Shown: positions 1 to 9,482 of the stretch, one piece after another
Numbering within the stretch: the stretch's first letter is position 1
Layout of the letters: every line of letters begins with the position of its first letter
Assembly: GCF_900182745.1 (NCBI RefSeq)
Contig: NZ_FXTY01000009.1
Span: forward strand, 118,508-182,507
Length of the DNA stretch: 64,000 bases
Reading direction: 5' to 3'
Origin: Shimia sagamensis
GTDB taxonomy: Bacteria > Pseudomonadota > Alphaproteobacteria > Rhodobacterales > Rhodobacteraceae
Translations under genes and position numbers: made by a program
The notes under the pieces: model-generated
Told to the model about the DNA's origin: nothing
What the model saw: only the letters and a program-made list of their open reading frames with translations
The model's database searches: none

Positions 1-1311
1 AACGTGCTGTGCTTCCCGTTTATCTTCCGTGGAGCGCTGGATGCGGGTGCGACCGAGATTAACGACGCGATGAAATTGGCCTGTGTAGAGGCAATTGCCG
101 GCTTGGCGCGGGAAACCACGTCTGCGGAAGTTGGGGTAGCATACAAAGGTGAGACACTGGCATTTGGGCCTAACTACCTGATCCCAAAGCCGTTTGACCC
201 TCGTCTTCTGCCGACTATTGCGGTTGCTGTGGCCAAGGCTGCAATTGAGTCCGGTGTGGCAACAAAAGATCTCGATCTGCATGCGTATGAGAACAAGCTG
301 CAGGCGCAGGTGTTCCGCTCTTCGATGATCATGCGTCCGGTGTATGAGGCTGCGAGCATGAGCCGCCGTCGGGTTGTGTTTGCCGAGGGTGAAGACGAGC
401 GGGTGCTGCGGACGGCGCAGGCGATGCTGGAGGATACGGTTGACACACCGGTACTGATTGGTCGACCCGAAGTTGTCGCGCATCGCCTTGAAAAGGCAGG
501 ACTAAAGATCAAGCCGGGGGTGGATTTTGAGCTGATCAACCCCGAGCAAGATGAGCGGTACCGTGATTACTGGACCCACTATCATGCCAAGCTGCGTCGT
601 CAGGGTGTGAGCCCTGATAGTGCGCGGGCTATCATGCGGACCAATAACACGGCGATTGCGGCGATTGCGGTGGATCGTGGGGACGCGGACAGCATGATTT
701 GCGGCACCTTTGGGGAATACCGCTGGCATCTGCGCTACGTGACAGAGATGTTGAAAAACAAGCACTTGCATCCGGTTGGGTCGCTGTCGCTGATCATTCT
801 TGATAAGGGGCCGCTGTTCCTCGCGGACACGCATATTCACATCGAGCCAACCTCTGAGCAGGTGGCCGAAACGGTGATTGCAGCGGCGCGGCATGTGCGG
901 CGGTTTGGGGTCGACCCAAAGATTGCGCTGTGCTCTGGAAGCCAGTTTGGTAACCTTGACAGTCACTCTGGTCGGGTGATGCGCGGGGCGTTGGATCTGC
1001 TGGATCAGAACGAGTATGACTTTGAATATGAAGGGGAAATGCACACTGATGCGGCCCTTGATCCCGAGTTGCGCGAGCGGTTGTTCCCCGGTGGGCGTTT
1101 GAGTGGAAAGGCCAATGTGCTGGTCTACTCCAACACGGATGCGGCGGGCGCGACCCGTAACATCTTGAAATCCGTGTCAGATGGTCTGGAAGTGGGGCCG
1201 ATTTTGATGGGCATGGGCAACCGTGCGCACATCGTGACGCCATCCATCACAGTGCGTGGGTTGCTGAACATTGCTGCCTTGGCGGGCACCGAGGTGTCGA
1301 CCTACGGTTAA
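1..1311 (+). CDS. maeB: NADP-dependent malic enzyme with phosphotransacetylase-like tail (5' end outside the window)
   Basis: Oxidative decarboxylation of malate to pyruvate with NADP, cytosolic. The reading frame is open from base 1, so only the last 436 residues or so are visible; family members are about 750 residues, so roughly the first 320 lie upstream. The visible start carries the malic-enzyme NVLCFPFIFRGALDAGA stretch (end of the NAD-binding domain). From about visible residue 115 (SRRRVVFAEGEDERVLR) the rest is the phosphotransacetylase-like domain found in large MaeB-type enzymes. That domain usually has no Pta activity and binds acetyl-CoA as a regulator. A clear terminator follows. 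In this window the enzyme could drain C4 units made by the propionyl-CoA pathway, which is inference. The family call is secure. Confidence 0.95.
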   Translation, partial: NVLCFPFIFRGALDAGATEINDAMKLACVEAIAGLARETTSAEVGVAYKGETLAFGPNYLIPKPFDPRLLPTIAVAVAKAAIESGVATKDLDLHAYENKLQAQVFRSSMIMRPVYEAASMSRRRVVFAEGEDERVLRTAQAMLEDTVDTPVLIGRPEVVAHRLEKAGLKIKPGVDFELINPEQDERYRDYWTHYHAKLRRQGVSPDSARAIMRTNNTAIAAIAVDRGDADSMICGTFGEYRWHLRYVTEMLKNKHLHPVGSLSLIILDKGPLFLADTHIHIEPTSEQVAETVIAAARHVRRFGVDPKIALCSGSQFGNLDSHSGRVMRGALDLLDQNEYDFEYEGEMHTDAALDPELRERLFPGGRLSGKANVLVYSNTDAAGATRNILKSVSDGLEVGPILMGMGNRAHIVTPSITVRGLLNIAALAGTEVSTYG

Positions 1312-1331
1312 GCCACATTTGTAGAGATGCA

Positions 1332-1370
1332 ACAGGCCCCGTTAACCTTGGTTTTCGGGGTCTGTTTTTT
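1332..1370 (+). terminator. Rho-independent terminator after maeB
   Basis: Ten-base arms ACAGGCCCCG and CGGGGTCTGT (one G-U pair) enclose a 14-base loop and run into five or more T. It lies 20 bases after the maeB stop. Confidence 0.85.
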
Positions 1371-1450
1371 GTCTTTATAACGTTGGTATCGCGTCGGTAG
1401 TACGTCGGTGCGACCTTTGTGCCCCCGCAAATGGTAAACACAGCGCGCGG

Positions 1451-3223
1451 TCAAAGTGGCCAGAACACCAGAATGGCCGGGATCGAGACCACAACCACCA
1501 AAATTTCCAGGGGCAGGCCCATGCGCCAGTAATCGCCAAAGCTATAGCCGCCCGGACCAAGGATCAGCGTGTTGTTCTTGTGGCCAATAGGGGTGAGGAA
1601 GGCGGAGGAGGCGGCAACAGCGACCGCCATCAGGAAAGGGTCTGCGGACACGCCGAGCGCCTGTGCCATTTGGATGCCCACTGGGGCGGCGACGATGGTG
1701 GTGGCGGTGTTGTTGAGAACGTCACTGAGGGTCATGGTGACCAGCATCAACACAGTGAGCACGGCCCAAGCGGGTAAGCCAGCGGTCAGTCCAACAAGCG
1801 CGTTGGCAATTAAGGCGGTGCCACCGGAGCTGTCAAGCGCCGCACCAAGTGGGATCACGGATCCGAGAAGCACCACCACCGGCCATTCAACATGATCATA
1901 AAGTTCGGAGAGTGGGATGATTTTGGCAAGTACGTAAGCAATCACCACGAGGCCCAAAGCAATGGGCAGGTAGATGAGGCCCAAAGAGGCGGCAGCGACG
2001 GCGCCGACAAACAGACCAATGGCGAGCCACATCTTGCTGTTGGCGGTCACAGTCAGGCCGCGATCCGCCAGAGGTAAGCAGCCAAGCCAGTCGGTGACAT
2101 CGGGGCCGCGGTCTTTGTGCACGAGGATCAGGAGGATGTCGCCGGGTTGCACCACGGTTTTGCGGATCTGGCTGCGGATGCGCCGGCCTTCGCGGGAGAT
2201 GCCCATAAGCACCGCGCCTTGCCGCCACGCAAGACCAAGGGCAGCGGCGGTTTTTCCGGCGATACGCGCGGTTTCGGGCACCACCACTTCGACAATGTCG
2301 AGACCGTCTCCGGCGGCTTTGAGTTGTTCCTCGCGTTTCTCATCAGAGAAATTGAGCGAGAGGGCGGCGCGGAATTCGTCCAGCGCGTCTGGTGTGGCTT
2401 CGAGAACCAGCGCATCACCTTCGCGTAGGACGTTGGTGCGGGCGGAACCGTAGAGGCGTTTGCCGCCGCGCATCATGCCGATGATTTGAACATCTGCTTC
2501 TTCGGCGTCGGGTTCCACTTCGCCAAGCCGTTTGCCAATCAATTTGCTTTCGGCGGGCACTGTGAGTTCGGCAATATATTGGCCCAGATCAGCAACCTTT
2601 TTACCGGCATCTTCGCGGTCCGGGATCAATCGCCAGCCAATCAGAGCGACAAACAGCAGGCCTGCGATGGCGGTGAGGCCTCCGACGGGTGCGAAGTCAA
2701 ACATTTTGAACGGTTCGCCTAAGCGTTCCTCACGGATGGAGGCGATGATGATGTTGGGTGGGGTGCCGATCAGGGTGGCCATGCCGCCAAGGATGGTGGC
2801 AAACGACAGCGGCATGAGGGATTTGGCGGGACTGCGGCCAGCTTTGCGGGCGGTTTGGATGTCCACCGGCATCAGCAGGGCCAGCGCGGCGACGTTGTTC
2901 ATAAAGGCGGAGAGCACCGCGCCCACCGCGCCGATGATGGCGATGTGGTTGCCAAGGGAGCGGGCGCTGTCGACCAGCGTGCGCGTGATCAAGCCCACAG
3001 CACCGGAGCGCACAAGACCGGCGGAGACAATGAGTACCAGCGCGACAATGAGCGTGGCTGGGTGGCCAAAACCTGAAAACGCGTCTTTGGTTGGGACCAC
3101 TCCTGCGACAACAGCAATCATCAGCGCGGCAAAAGCCACCATGTCATAGCGGAAGCGCCCCCAAAGCAGCATGACAAATACACCACCAAAAAGGCTAAAC
3201 AAAATGATCTGATCGGGTGTCAT
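1451..3223 (-). CDS. SLC13/DASS-type anion transporter with two TrkA-C (RCK_C) domains
   Basis: Inner-membrane carrier of the SLC13/citM-like group that moves di- or tricarboxylates, sulfate or related anions; the substrate cannot be read from sequence. The 590-residue protein has hydrophobic helices in residues 1-200, then two soluble TrkA-C regulatory domains (about 215-290 and 300-385), then a second membrane half to the C-terminus. The start ATG at 3223 begins MTPDQIILFSLFGG, which leads straight into the first helix. An in-frame extension to 3391 would overlap yebC and adds a non-membrane leader, so I reject it. It is divergent from yebC. The split membrane halves with central RCK_C pairs are normal for this family. 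Confidence 0.88.
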   Translation of the reverse strand: MTPDQIILFSLFGGVFVMLLWGRFRYDMVAFAALMIAVVAGVVPTKDAFSGFGHPATLIVALVLIVSAGLVRSGAVGLITRTLVDSARSLGNHIAIIGAVGAVLSAFMNNVAALALLMPVDIQTARKAGRSPAKSLMPLSFATILGGMATLIGTPPNIIIASIREERLGEPFKMFDFAPVGGLTAIAGLLFVALIGWRLIPDREDAGKKVADLGQYIAELTVPAESKLIGKRLGEVEPDAEEADVQIIGMMRGGKRLYGSARTNVLREGDALVLEATPDALDEFRAALSLNFSDEKREEQLKAAGDGLDIVEVVVPETARIAGKTAAALGLAWRQGAVLMGISREGRRIRSQIRKTVVQPGDILLILVHKDRGPDVTDWLGCLPLADRGLTVTANSKMWLAIGLFVGAVAAASLGLIYLPIALGLVVIAYVLAKIIPLSELYDHVEWPVVVLLGSVIPLGAALDSSGGTALIANALVGLTAGLPAWAVLTVLMLVTMTLSDVLNNTATTIVAAPVGIQMAQALGVSADPFLMAVAVAASSAFLTPIGHKNNTLILGPGGYSFGDYWRMGLPLEILVVVVSIPAILVFWPL

Positions 3224-3366
3224 AAAAAGGCCTGTGCGCAAATTTTGTTGCAACAGAGTCAATCGCAGAGGCAGGGGAAACGCAAGTCGCTTGCGGCCTT
3301 TGGCTGCCTTGACGTATAGAGAGCCCTGAAAAAGCGATACTGCCAATAGATAACCGGAGGCGAACC

Positions 3367-4107
3367 ATGGCCGGCCACAGTAAATGGGCAAACATTCAGC
3401 ACCGCAAAGGGCGTCAGGACGCCGCGCGCTCCAAGCTGTTTTCCAAACTTTCCAAAGAGATCACCGTCGCAGCCAAGATGGGCGACCCTGATCCAGAGAA
3501 AAATCCACGTCTGCGTATGGCGGTGAAAGAAGCCAAGAGCCAGTCCGTTCCGAAAGATGTGATTGATCGCGCAATCAAGAAGTCGGTTGCGGGCGAAGGC
3601 GACGAATATGAGGAAATCCGCTATGAGGGCTACGGCCCAAATGGCGTAGCAGTAATTGTCGAAACCATGACCGACAACCGCAACCGAACAGCCTCCACCG
3701 TGCGTTCCACCTTCACCAAAAGTGGCGGCAACCTTGGCGAGACCGGATCTGTGGGCTTCATGTTCGACCGTAAAGGCGAAGTGACTTACGGCGCGGATGC
3801 CGGAGATGCGGACTCTGTTTTTGAAGCGGCGATTGAAGCCGGTGCCGAGGATGTCGAAAGCTCTGACGAGGGCCACATCATCTGGTGTGAAGACACCGAC
3901 TTGAACGAGGTATCCAATGCGCTGGAAGCGGCCTTGGGTGAATCGGTCAGCACCAAGCTGGTGTGGAAACCGACCACCACAACTGAGCTGGATCTGGAAG
4001 GCATGCAAAAGTTGATGCGCTTGATTGATGCGCTGGAAGATGACGATGACGTGCAGCGCGTGACCGCCAACTTTGAAGCCTCAGACGAGGTGATGGAGCA
4101 GCTTTAA
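3367..4107 (+). CDS. yebC: YebC/PmpR family (DUF28) protein
   Basis: A 246-residue cytoplasmic protein of the universal YebC/TACO1 family. Members were first described as DNA-binding regulators and are now also linked to translation through difficult proline stretches. The N-terminal signature [18 protein letters not shown] and the length match the family over the whole protein. GGAGG sits six bases before the ATG. A possible sigma-70 promoter TTGCGG-N18-TATAGA lies at 3291-3320. In many proteobacteria yebC neighbours ruvC; here it stands alone between a transporter and an OpgC-like protein. A strong terminator follows. Confidence 0.95.
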   Translation: MAGHSKWANIQHRKGRQDAARSKLFSKLSKEITVAAKMGDPDPEKNPRLRMAVKEAKSQSVPKDVIDRAIKKSVAGEGDEYEEIRYEGYGPNGVAVIVETMTDNRNRTASTVRSTFTKSGGNLGETGSVGFMFDRKGEVTYGADAGDADSVFEAAIEAGAEDVESSDEGHIIWCEDTDLNEVSNALEAALGESVSTKLVWKPTTTTELDLEGMQKLMRLIDALEDDDDVQRVTANFEASDEVMEQL

Positions 4108-4132
4108 GCCGTTTCATCATTGACAAAATATG

Positions 4133-4162
4133 AGCCCCGTCAGCCCCGCTGGCGGGGCTTTT
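4133..4162 (+). terminator. Rho-independent terminator after yebC
   Basis: AGCCCCGTCAGC and GCTGGCGGGGCT pair over 12 bases (one G-U) around a CCC loop and are followed by TTT. It lies 26 bases after the yebC stop. Confidence 0.85.
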
Positions 4163-4257
4163 GTATTGGCGGGTTAACCATCCCACAGTTTCGCCGCATT
4201 TTGGTGGTAGTCTGAGCCCGGCACTACAAAGATTTCATTGATTTGAGGACTGAAGGC

Positions 4258-5349
4258 ATGCGGTTTGACCTTCTGGACGGGGTGCGTGGACACCTGCTTT
4301 TTATGATGATGCTGGCGCATTTGGGGGCGCAGTCGGGCATGGGTTCTCTCTATGAGGTGCATCATGTGCAGGTCATCCAGCTTTTAAGTGCTGAGTTTCT
4401 GGTGGTCTTGTCAGGGCTGTTGGTTGGCATTCTCTATGCCATCAAATTTCAAGCTCCCGGGAAGCTGGCCCGGTTTCTGAAGCAACGTATCCGCAAGATT
4501 TACGTCTACTATCTGATTTCAGCGGGGCCATTTTTGATCCTGCTGGTTTTGGAAGGCGCGGGATTGAGACAATTTGCTTTTGGGCTTGGGGAGGTTCTGC
4601 TTATCCAGAATGGCGGGGCCTATTCCGATATCTTGCCAATCTATGTGTACTGCTTTGCCTTGCTGTTCCTGTTGAGTTTTGGGCTGGCCTACGTGCCGCA
4701 GGTGACGTTGCTGGTCCCGTCTGCGCTTATCTATGCCGTGAGTTTGTTCAACTACGACGGCGGGGTGTTTGGCTGGGGCGGCAAGTTTCTGGTGTTTGAC
4801 ATCGCGGCCTGGCAGTTCCTGTTCTTTCTGTCGTATTTGGCCGGGCTGTATTTTCGCGAAATTGTCGGGTGGCTCAATAGTTTGAGTGATGAGGCGTTTG
4901 TACTGCTGTTGGGTGGCTGTGCTGTGATGGCATTGGGGCAGAGGTGGGCCTTCTGGTATCCGACAATTGGCGCTTTGCCGGAGGGTGTACATGGCAACTG
5001 GTACCGCATGCATCTGCACCCTGTGCATCTGCTGCGCACCTTTGCCGTGGCGGCGTTTGTGACTGTGGTGTTGACCCGTTCGGTGCCGGTGACAGTTTGG
5101 ATGACGAAAAGCTTTCGCTGGTACTTTTCGTTGCCGTTGTTGCGCTACTGCGGCGTGTGGGCAATCCAGATGTTTGTGATTCACGTCTATATGGTTGCGT
5201 TGTTTGCCTATCTGTTGCCGCATTGGGGTCAGGCTGAGCGCTTAGGCTGGGCTGTTGGGTTTCAACTGGCCTATATGGCCATTCCTTATGGGATTCACCA
5301 CGCCATGGCACGGCGGAGGCAAGCTCTGGCGGCGCGTGGTGTCAGCTAA
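4258..5349 (+). CDS. OpgC-domain integral membrane protein (glucan succinyltransferase-like)
   Basis: A 363-residue polytopic membrane protein of the OpgC/acyltransferase-3-like superfamily. OpgC proteins transfer succinyl groups onto osmoregulated periplasmic glucans. The N-terminus MRFDLLDGVRGHLLFMMMLAHLG has the family's DxxRG-type opening and a His in the first helix. About ten hydrophobic helices follow. I chose ATG 4258 over TTG 4243 because GAGGA lies eight bases before the ATG. No opgG/opgH genes are in the window, so the substrate may be another envelope sugar. It converges on argP and overlaps its 3' end by eight bases. Confidence 0.75.
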   Translation: MRFDLLDGVRGHLLFMMMLAHLGAQSGMGSLYEVHHVQVIQLLSAEFLVVLSGLLVGILYAIKFQAPGKLARFLKQRIRKIYVYYLISAGPFLILLVLEGAGLRQFAFGLGEVLLIQNGGAYSDILPIYVYCFALLFLLSFGLAYVPQVTLLVPSALIYAVSLFNYDGGVFGWGGKFLVFDIAAWQFLFFLSYLAGLYFREIVGWLNSLSDEAFVLLLGGCAVMALGQRWAFWYPTIGALPEGVHGNWYRMHLHPVHLLRTFAVAAFVTVVLTRSVPVTVWMTKSFRWYFSLPLLRYCGVWAIQMFVIHVYMVALFAYLLPHWGQAERLGWAVGFQLAYMAIPYGIHHAMARRRQALAARGVS

Positions 5350-6217
5350 GGTGGTCGTGCGCAACTTGACGCACCGCTTTGGTCAGAGGAGTCAGAGCTG
5401 GGGCCAGCAGGCGACTGGATTGCCAATAGAGCGGCGTGTCGTAGGTGGTGTCCGGGATCAGCGGGACCAAAGCGCCGGTTGTGAGGTGCGGTCGTACCAG
5501 TGGCTCGGGGTTCATGCCCCAACCTAGGCCCAGCAGGCAGGCTTCGACAAATCCGGTGGAAGAGGGGAGGCGGTGGCTGGGCGGTGTTGGCGTGACGCCG
5601 AGATTTTGCGCCATCCAGTTTTGCTGCAGGCGGTCTTTTGCATCGAAAATCAACAAAGGTGCATGCGCGATGGCCTCCGCAGTGACGCCATTTGGAAAGT
5701 GTTTGGCCATATAAGCCGGGCTGGCGGAGGGCACGTACCGAAGTGGGCCAAGGGCGGTGCTGTCACAGCCTGCAATGGGCGCTTCATGCGCGGTGACTGC
5801 GGCGACCACTTCACCACGGCGCAGCCAATCTGCAGAGAAATCCTGATCATCGACCACCAGATCAAACAGCAGGTCAGGCACTTGTGCCGCGGCTTTCAGA
5901 AACCACGTGGCAAGACTGTCGGCGGTGACGGCAATACGCAGGCGGGCGGTTCGGGGCGAGAGCTTGGCAAGGTCACGAGATAAGGCGCTTTCCAGCATGC
6001 CAACCTGATCAAGGTGCGCGGCGAGGCGACGACCGGTTTCGGTGCCTTGGCATGGTGTGCCGCGCAGCACCAAGGGCATGCCGACGCGCTCTTCCAGAAC
6101 TTTCAAACGTTGCGATACGGCGGATTGCGTCACGCCCAGTTCCTGTGCAGCGGCCTCAAAGCTGCCCGTGCGCAGGATAGCGGCCAGAGCAGCGAGGTGG
6201 GCGTAGTCGAGGGTCAT
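5342..6217 (-). CDS. argP: LysR-family regulator ArgP/IciA type
   Basis: A 291-residue LysR-type regulator that controls lysine/arginine export in response to the amino acids. The N-terminal winged HTH (about residues 13-52, SFEAAAQELGVTQSAVSQRL) is typical of ArgP/LysG. The rest is the LysR effector domain. The functional call is supported by lysE 0.5 kb away in divergent orientation, the classic lysG-lysE arrangement. Its start overlaps the stop of the small gene upstream by four bases (ATGA), so the two are probably translationally coupled. The intergenic space 6589-6688 should hold the operator. Confidence 0.9.
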   Translation of the reverse strand: MTLDYAHLAALAAILRTGSFEAAAQELGVTQSAVSQRLKVLEERVGMPLVLRGTPCQGTETGRRLAAHLDQVGMLESALSRDLAKLSPRTARLRIAVTADSLATWFLKAAAQVPDLLFDLVVDDQDFSADWLRRGEVVAAVTAHEAPIAGCDSTALGPLRYVPSASPAYMAKHFPNGVTAEAIAHAPLLIFDAKDRLQQNWMAQNLGVTPTPPSHRLPSSTGFVEACLLGLGWGMNPEPLVRPHLTTGALVPLIPDTTYDTPLYWQSSRLLAPALTPLTKAVRQVAHDHLS

Positions 6218-6588
6218 TGCAGCTTGGCGGCGGTGCCGTGGGTTGGCGTGCGATGGAACTGCTGGCTGCCAAAACGACCACCGTCATGGGCCAGCGCCCA
6301 GTTTCTTGCTTCGGACACGGACATGTCCAGGTTCCGCGCAAGTTTGTCAGCAAGAGCGCAGGCAGAGCGCGTTGGGTGCAGTTTTGCGAGCCGCGTGATG
6401 TGGCGCAAGCGGGCTTCGGGAAATTGGTCCAGACAGCGTTTCAAGGCTGTTTTTGGGAGGTGGAAATGAAAGGCCAATGCGGTGCGGAGGAACAATTCAT
6501 CATGCCCGGCTGCGTCCAGCCGGCGGCAATAGTCGACATTGCTTTCGCCGTTTACGGGCGGTAGCTTTTTGTAGTTGGGCAAGTCCAT
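6214..6588 (-). CDS. Unknown 124-residue protein coupled to argP
   Basis: I do not recognise the family. The protein is soluble, with no signal peptide or membrane segment, and mixed charged/helical in character. Two stretches (about residues 34-72 and 76-100) look like short helical bundles rich in Leu, Arg and Ala, and the tail is Gly/His-rich. It starts at ATG 6588 and its stop overlaps argP by four bases, so it is the first gene of a two-gene operon divergent from lysE. That position suggests a role tied to amino-acid export or its regulation, which is inference only. Confidence 0.7.
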   Translation of the reverse strand: MDLPNYKKLPPVNGESNVDYCRRLDAAGHDELFLRTALAFHFHLPKTALKRCLDQFPEARLRHITRLAKLHPTRSACALADKLARNLDMSVSEARNWALAHDGGRFGSQQFHRTPTHGTAAKLQ

Positions 6589-6688
6589 AAGTTTTCCTAA
6601 TGTGACGCCAGTTGTTTTAATTTGAGTAATTCACCTACTGGCCGTAGTCAAACCCCAAGATGACACGACTGACAAAGGCGCGGCGAGC

Positions 6689-7306
6689 ATGGGTGAGACA
6701 GGTATTTTTGGACCGGCATTGGCGGGATTTGCGCTTGGGTTCTCGCTGATTATGGCAATTGGCGCGCAGAATGCCTTTGTGTTGCGACAAGGATTGCGCG
6801 GCGAATATGTGTTGCCACTGGTGCTGACCTGCGCGGTAAGTGATGCACTGTTGATTACGTTGGGAGTGGCTGGGTTTGGCGCCTTGATCGCTGCCAGTCC
6901 GGGTTTGATCGACTGGGTGCGCTACTTTGGGGCGGCCTTTTTGTTTGTCTATGGCGCGATGAATTTTCGGGCAGCGACGCAAGGGGGGGATGCGCTGGCG
7001 GACAAAGGACGCACGGCGGGCAGTTTGGGGGCGGCAGTGATGACTTGTGTGCTGCTGACCTGGGCCAATCCTCATGTGTACCTAGATACGGTTGTGTTGC
7101 TTGGGGGGATTTCGGCGCAGTACTCTCCGGCCTGGGCCTTTGGTTTGGGTGCGGTGGTGGCGAGTTTTACGTTTTTCTTCACGCTTGGGTTTGGCGCTAA
7201 ATTGCTGCGCCCGTTTTTCACCAATCCGCGGTCGTGGCAGATTTTGGATGTGCTGGTTGGCGTGACCATGTGGGCGATTGCGGCCAAGCTGATCTGGGGC
7301 ATGTGA
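6689..7306 (+). CDS. lysE: LysE/ArgO-family amino acid exporter
   Basis: A 205-residue inner-membrane exporter for basic amino acids. Six hydrophobic helices fit the LysE fold, and the family motif around SLIMAIGAQNAFVLRQGL (residues 17-34) is intact, as is the TWANPHVYLDTVVLLG segment after the third helix. It is divergent from the argP operon, with about 100 bases between for the promoter and ArgP site. A copy of the dispersed 3' repeat begins directly after the stop. Whether the substrate is lysine, arginine or both cannot be read from sequence. Confidence 0.92.
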   Translation: MGETGIFGPALAGFALGFSLIMAIGAQNAFVLRQGLRGEYVLPLVLTCAVSDALLITLGVAGFGALIAASPGLIDWVRYFGAAFLFVYGAMNFRAATQGGDALADKGRTAGSLGAAVMTCVLLTWANPHVYLDTVVLLGGISAQYSPAWAFGLGAVVASFTFFFTLGFGAKLLRPFFTNPRSWQILDVLVGVTMWAIAAKLIWGM

Positions 7307-7370
7307 GGGGGCGCTGCTCCCGTCGCAGCAGGCTGCTACTCCCCCGGGATACTGGGGAATAATGAATGAC
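7307..7370 (+). repeat. Dispersed intergenic repeat, copy 1 (downstream of lysE)
   Basis: The element begins with GGGGGC right after the lysE stop, has a GC-rich middle, then CCCCCGGGATACTGGGG and an A-rich AATAATGAA end. The CCCCCGGGATA core is shared with two other intergenic sites, one downstream of betI (minus strand) and one downstream of mcm. All three lie just 3' of a gene and point the same way as that gene. Confidence 0.6.
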
Positions 7371-7503
7371 AGGAGCAGAGCGGTTACGATTGGGTGCACA
7401 TATGCTGTGCGTGGGCGCGGTTTGGCGGGCAAACGGATTGTGCGTATGGTGAGGCGTGACGAGAGGTGTGCCTTTCGGACATAAGCCAGCGACGGAGGAC
7501 GCC

Positions 7504-8448
7504 ATGAGTTGGAACCCAGCCTTAGAGCCAACACTGCCAGATGCCACAGCTTTGGATGCCATTGAGACGGTGATTGTGCCTCGGTCGCGGGATTTGGGAG
7601 GGTTTGAGGTACGCCGTGCCTTGCCGTCACCACAGCGCCAGATGGTGGGGCCGTTTATTTTCTTTGATCAGGCCGGGCCGGCGGAGTTTCTGACCGGGCA
7701 GGGCATTGATGTGCGGCCGCATCCGCATATTGGGTTGGGCACTGTGACCTATTTGTATCGCGGTGAGTTTGAGCACCGCGATAGTCTGGGTACACATCAG
7801 ATGATTTATCCGGGGGAAGTAAACTGGATGGTGGCCGGGAACGGCGTGACTCATTCAGAGCGTACGTCGGAGGCGACCCGTAAATTACCAAGTTCGCTGT
7901 TTGGCATTCAAACCTGGATTGCCTTGCCTGAAGCGCACGAAGATGATCCGGCGGGGTTTGAACACCATGGCAAAGAGGCACTGCCGTTTCTTGAGGGCGA
8001 GGGCAAAGAGGTGCGGCTGATCCTTGGCGATGCCTGGGGGGAGCGCGCGCCGGTAAGCATGATGTCAGAGACATTTTACGCGGATGTGGTCTTGGAGGCC
8101 GGGGCAAAACTGCCGATGCCTGACAATCACGAAGATCGTGGGCTGTATGTGACGCAGGGAGCGGTGGAGATCGCCGGAGACGTGTTTGAAGCTGGGCGGA
8201 TGATGGTGTTTCGACCCGGTGACGCGATCACAGTTACGGCCGGGCCACAAGGTGCGCGGTTGATGGCATTGGGTGGCGAGACCATGAATGGGCCGCGTTA
8301 TATTTCGTGGAACTTTGTCAGCTCCAGCAAAGAGAAGATTGAGGCTGCGAAGGCCGATTGGGCGGCGGGAGATTGGGCTGATGGGCGGTTTCAATTGCCG
8401 CCGGGGGACGATCGGGAGTTTATTCCTTTGCCTGACAGGATGCTGTGA
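7504..8448 (+). CDS. Pirin family protein (bicupin)
   Basis: A 314-residue cytoplasmic bicupin. Pirins bind one metal in the N-terminal cupin; some act as quercetin dioxygenases or redox-linked regulators, but most bacterial roles are unknown. The N-terminal cupin shows RPHPHIGLGTVTYLYRGEFEHRD (about residues 59-81) with the metal-binding His cluster, followed by GNGVTHSER. The C-terminal pirin domain follows from about residue 185. The ATG at 7504 has GGAGG five bases upstream; a GTG 48 bases earlier lacks such a site. It stands as a single gene with its own leader. Confidence 0.9.
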   Translation: MSWNPALEPTLPDATALDAIETVIVPRSRDLGGFEVRRALPSPQRQMVGPFIFFDQAGPAEFLTGQGIDVRPHPHIGLGTVTYLYRGEFEHRDSLGTHQMIYPGEVNWMVAGNGVTHSERTSEATRKLPSSLFGIQTWIALPEAHEDDPAGFEHHGKEALPFLEGEGKEVRLILGDAWGERAPVSMMSETFYADVVLEAGAKLPMPDNHEDRGLYVTQGAVEIAGDVFEAGRMMVFRPGDAITVTAGPQGARLMALGGETMNGPRYISWNFVSSSKEKIEAAKADWAAGDWADGRFQLPPGDDREFIPLPDRML

Positions 8449-8519
8449 CGCGGCCACAAAATTTTGCTTAACAGGTTTCCTATCTCGACACTGCCCTGGC
8501 GTCATGTCTATGTGGCGGC

Positions 8520-9425
8520 ATGACGGATGAAAGTGCCAGTTCCCCTGTGATGGGCGTGTTTTGGATGCTGGTCACGGGGCTTTGCTTTGTGGCGGTGACC
8601 GCGCTTGTGAAAATGGTGGGCACGCGGCTTCCGGCGTCGGAGACGGCGTTTTTGCGCTACGCGCTGGGCATTGTGTTTCTGATCCCGATGATCAAACCCA
8701 TTCTGGAGGCGAAGCTCACCAAGCTGCAGGTTGGCTTGTTCAGCCTGCGCGGTGTTTTGCACACCGGCGCGGTGGTGGCGTGGTTCTTTGCCATGGCGCG
8801 CATTCCGATCGCAGAAGTCACGGCGATGAACTACCTGTCGCCGGTCTATGTCACTATTGGTGCGGCGCTGTTCCTTGGCGAAAAACTGGCATTTCGACGG
8901 ATTGCGGCGGTGATTGTGGCGCTGATCGGGGTGACGATCATTCTGCGCCCCGGGTTTCGTGAGCTGAGCCCAGGGCATTTTGCGATGCTGTTCACGGCGC
9001 TGGGCTTTGCCGGGGGCTACTTGATTGCCAAGCGGTTGAGTGAAGAGGTCAGCCCCACAGTGGTGGTCGGCATGTTGTCGGTGACGGTGACCATTGGGCT
9101 TGCGCCGCTGGCGCTGTCAGTCTGGGTGACGCCGACGTTGGAAGAACTGGTGATCTTGTTTGGTGTGGCCTGTCTTGCCACGGCGGGGCATTTCACAATG
9201 ACGCTGGCGTTTAAGGCCGCGCCGGTGACAGTGACGCAGCCGGTGAGTTTTTTGCAGATGGTCTGGGCGGTGCTGTTAGGCTGGATTGGGTTTGGCGAGC
9301 AACCGGACGTCTGGGTATTGGTTGGGGCGTTGATCATTATTGGCGCGATCAGCTTTATCACTTGGCGCGAAGCGGTGTTGAAGCGGCGACAGATCACGCC
9401 TCTGGTGGGGCAGACCAAGCTCTGA
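8520..9425 (+). CDS. EamA/DMT-family transporter
   Basis: A 301-residue inner-membrane protein with ten predicted helices in two EamA repeats (about residues 12-145 and 155-290). The family exports amino acids, metabolites or drugs; the substrate is not readable. The end of the first repeat shows the typical LGEKLAFRRIAAVIVALIGV segment. It has no partner gene and lies 71 bases after the pirin gene, so it could be read from the same promoter. Confidence 0.88.
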   Translation: MTDESASSPVMGVFWMLVTGLCFVAVTALVKMVGTRLPASETAFLRYALGIVFLIPMIKPILEAKLTKLQVGLFSLRGVLHTGAVVAWFFAMARIPIAEVTAMNYLSPVYVTIGAALFLGEKLAFRRIAAVIVALIGVTIILRPGFRELSPGHFAMLFTALGFAGGYLIAKRLSEEVSPTVVVGMLSVTVTIGLAPLALSVWVTPTLEELVILFGVACLATAGHFTMTLAFKAAPVTVTQPVSFLQMVWAVLLGWIGFGEQPDVWVLVGALIIIGAISFITWREAVLKRRQITPLVGQTKL

Positions 9426-9482
9426 GATTTGCGTGAACGGTAAAACTGCGCCTATCCTGAGGAAAATCGGGAGAGGGGCACT

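Noticed and set aside
3224..3391. In-frame 5' extension of the SLC13-type transporter
   Set aside because: It would overlap yebC and add 56 residues without membrane character; the internal ATG opens directly into the first helix.
3563..3578. TTGAT...ATCAA inverted pair inside yebC
   Set aside because: The spacer is six bases rather than four and it lies within coding sequence, so it is not a credible FNR box.
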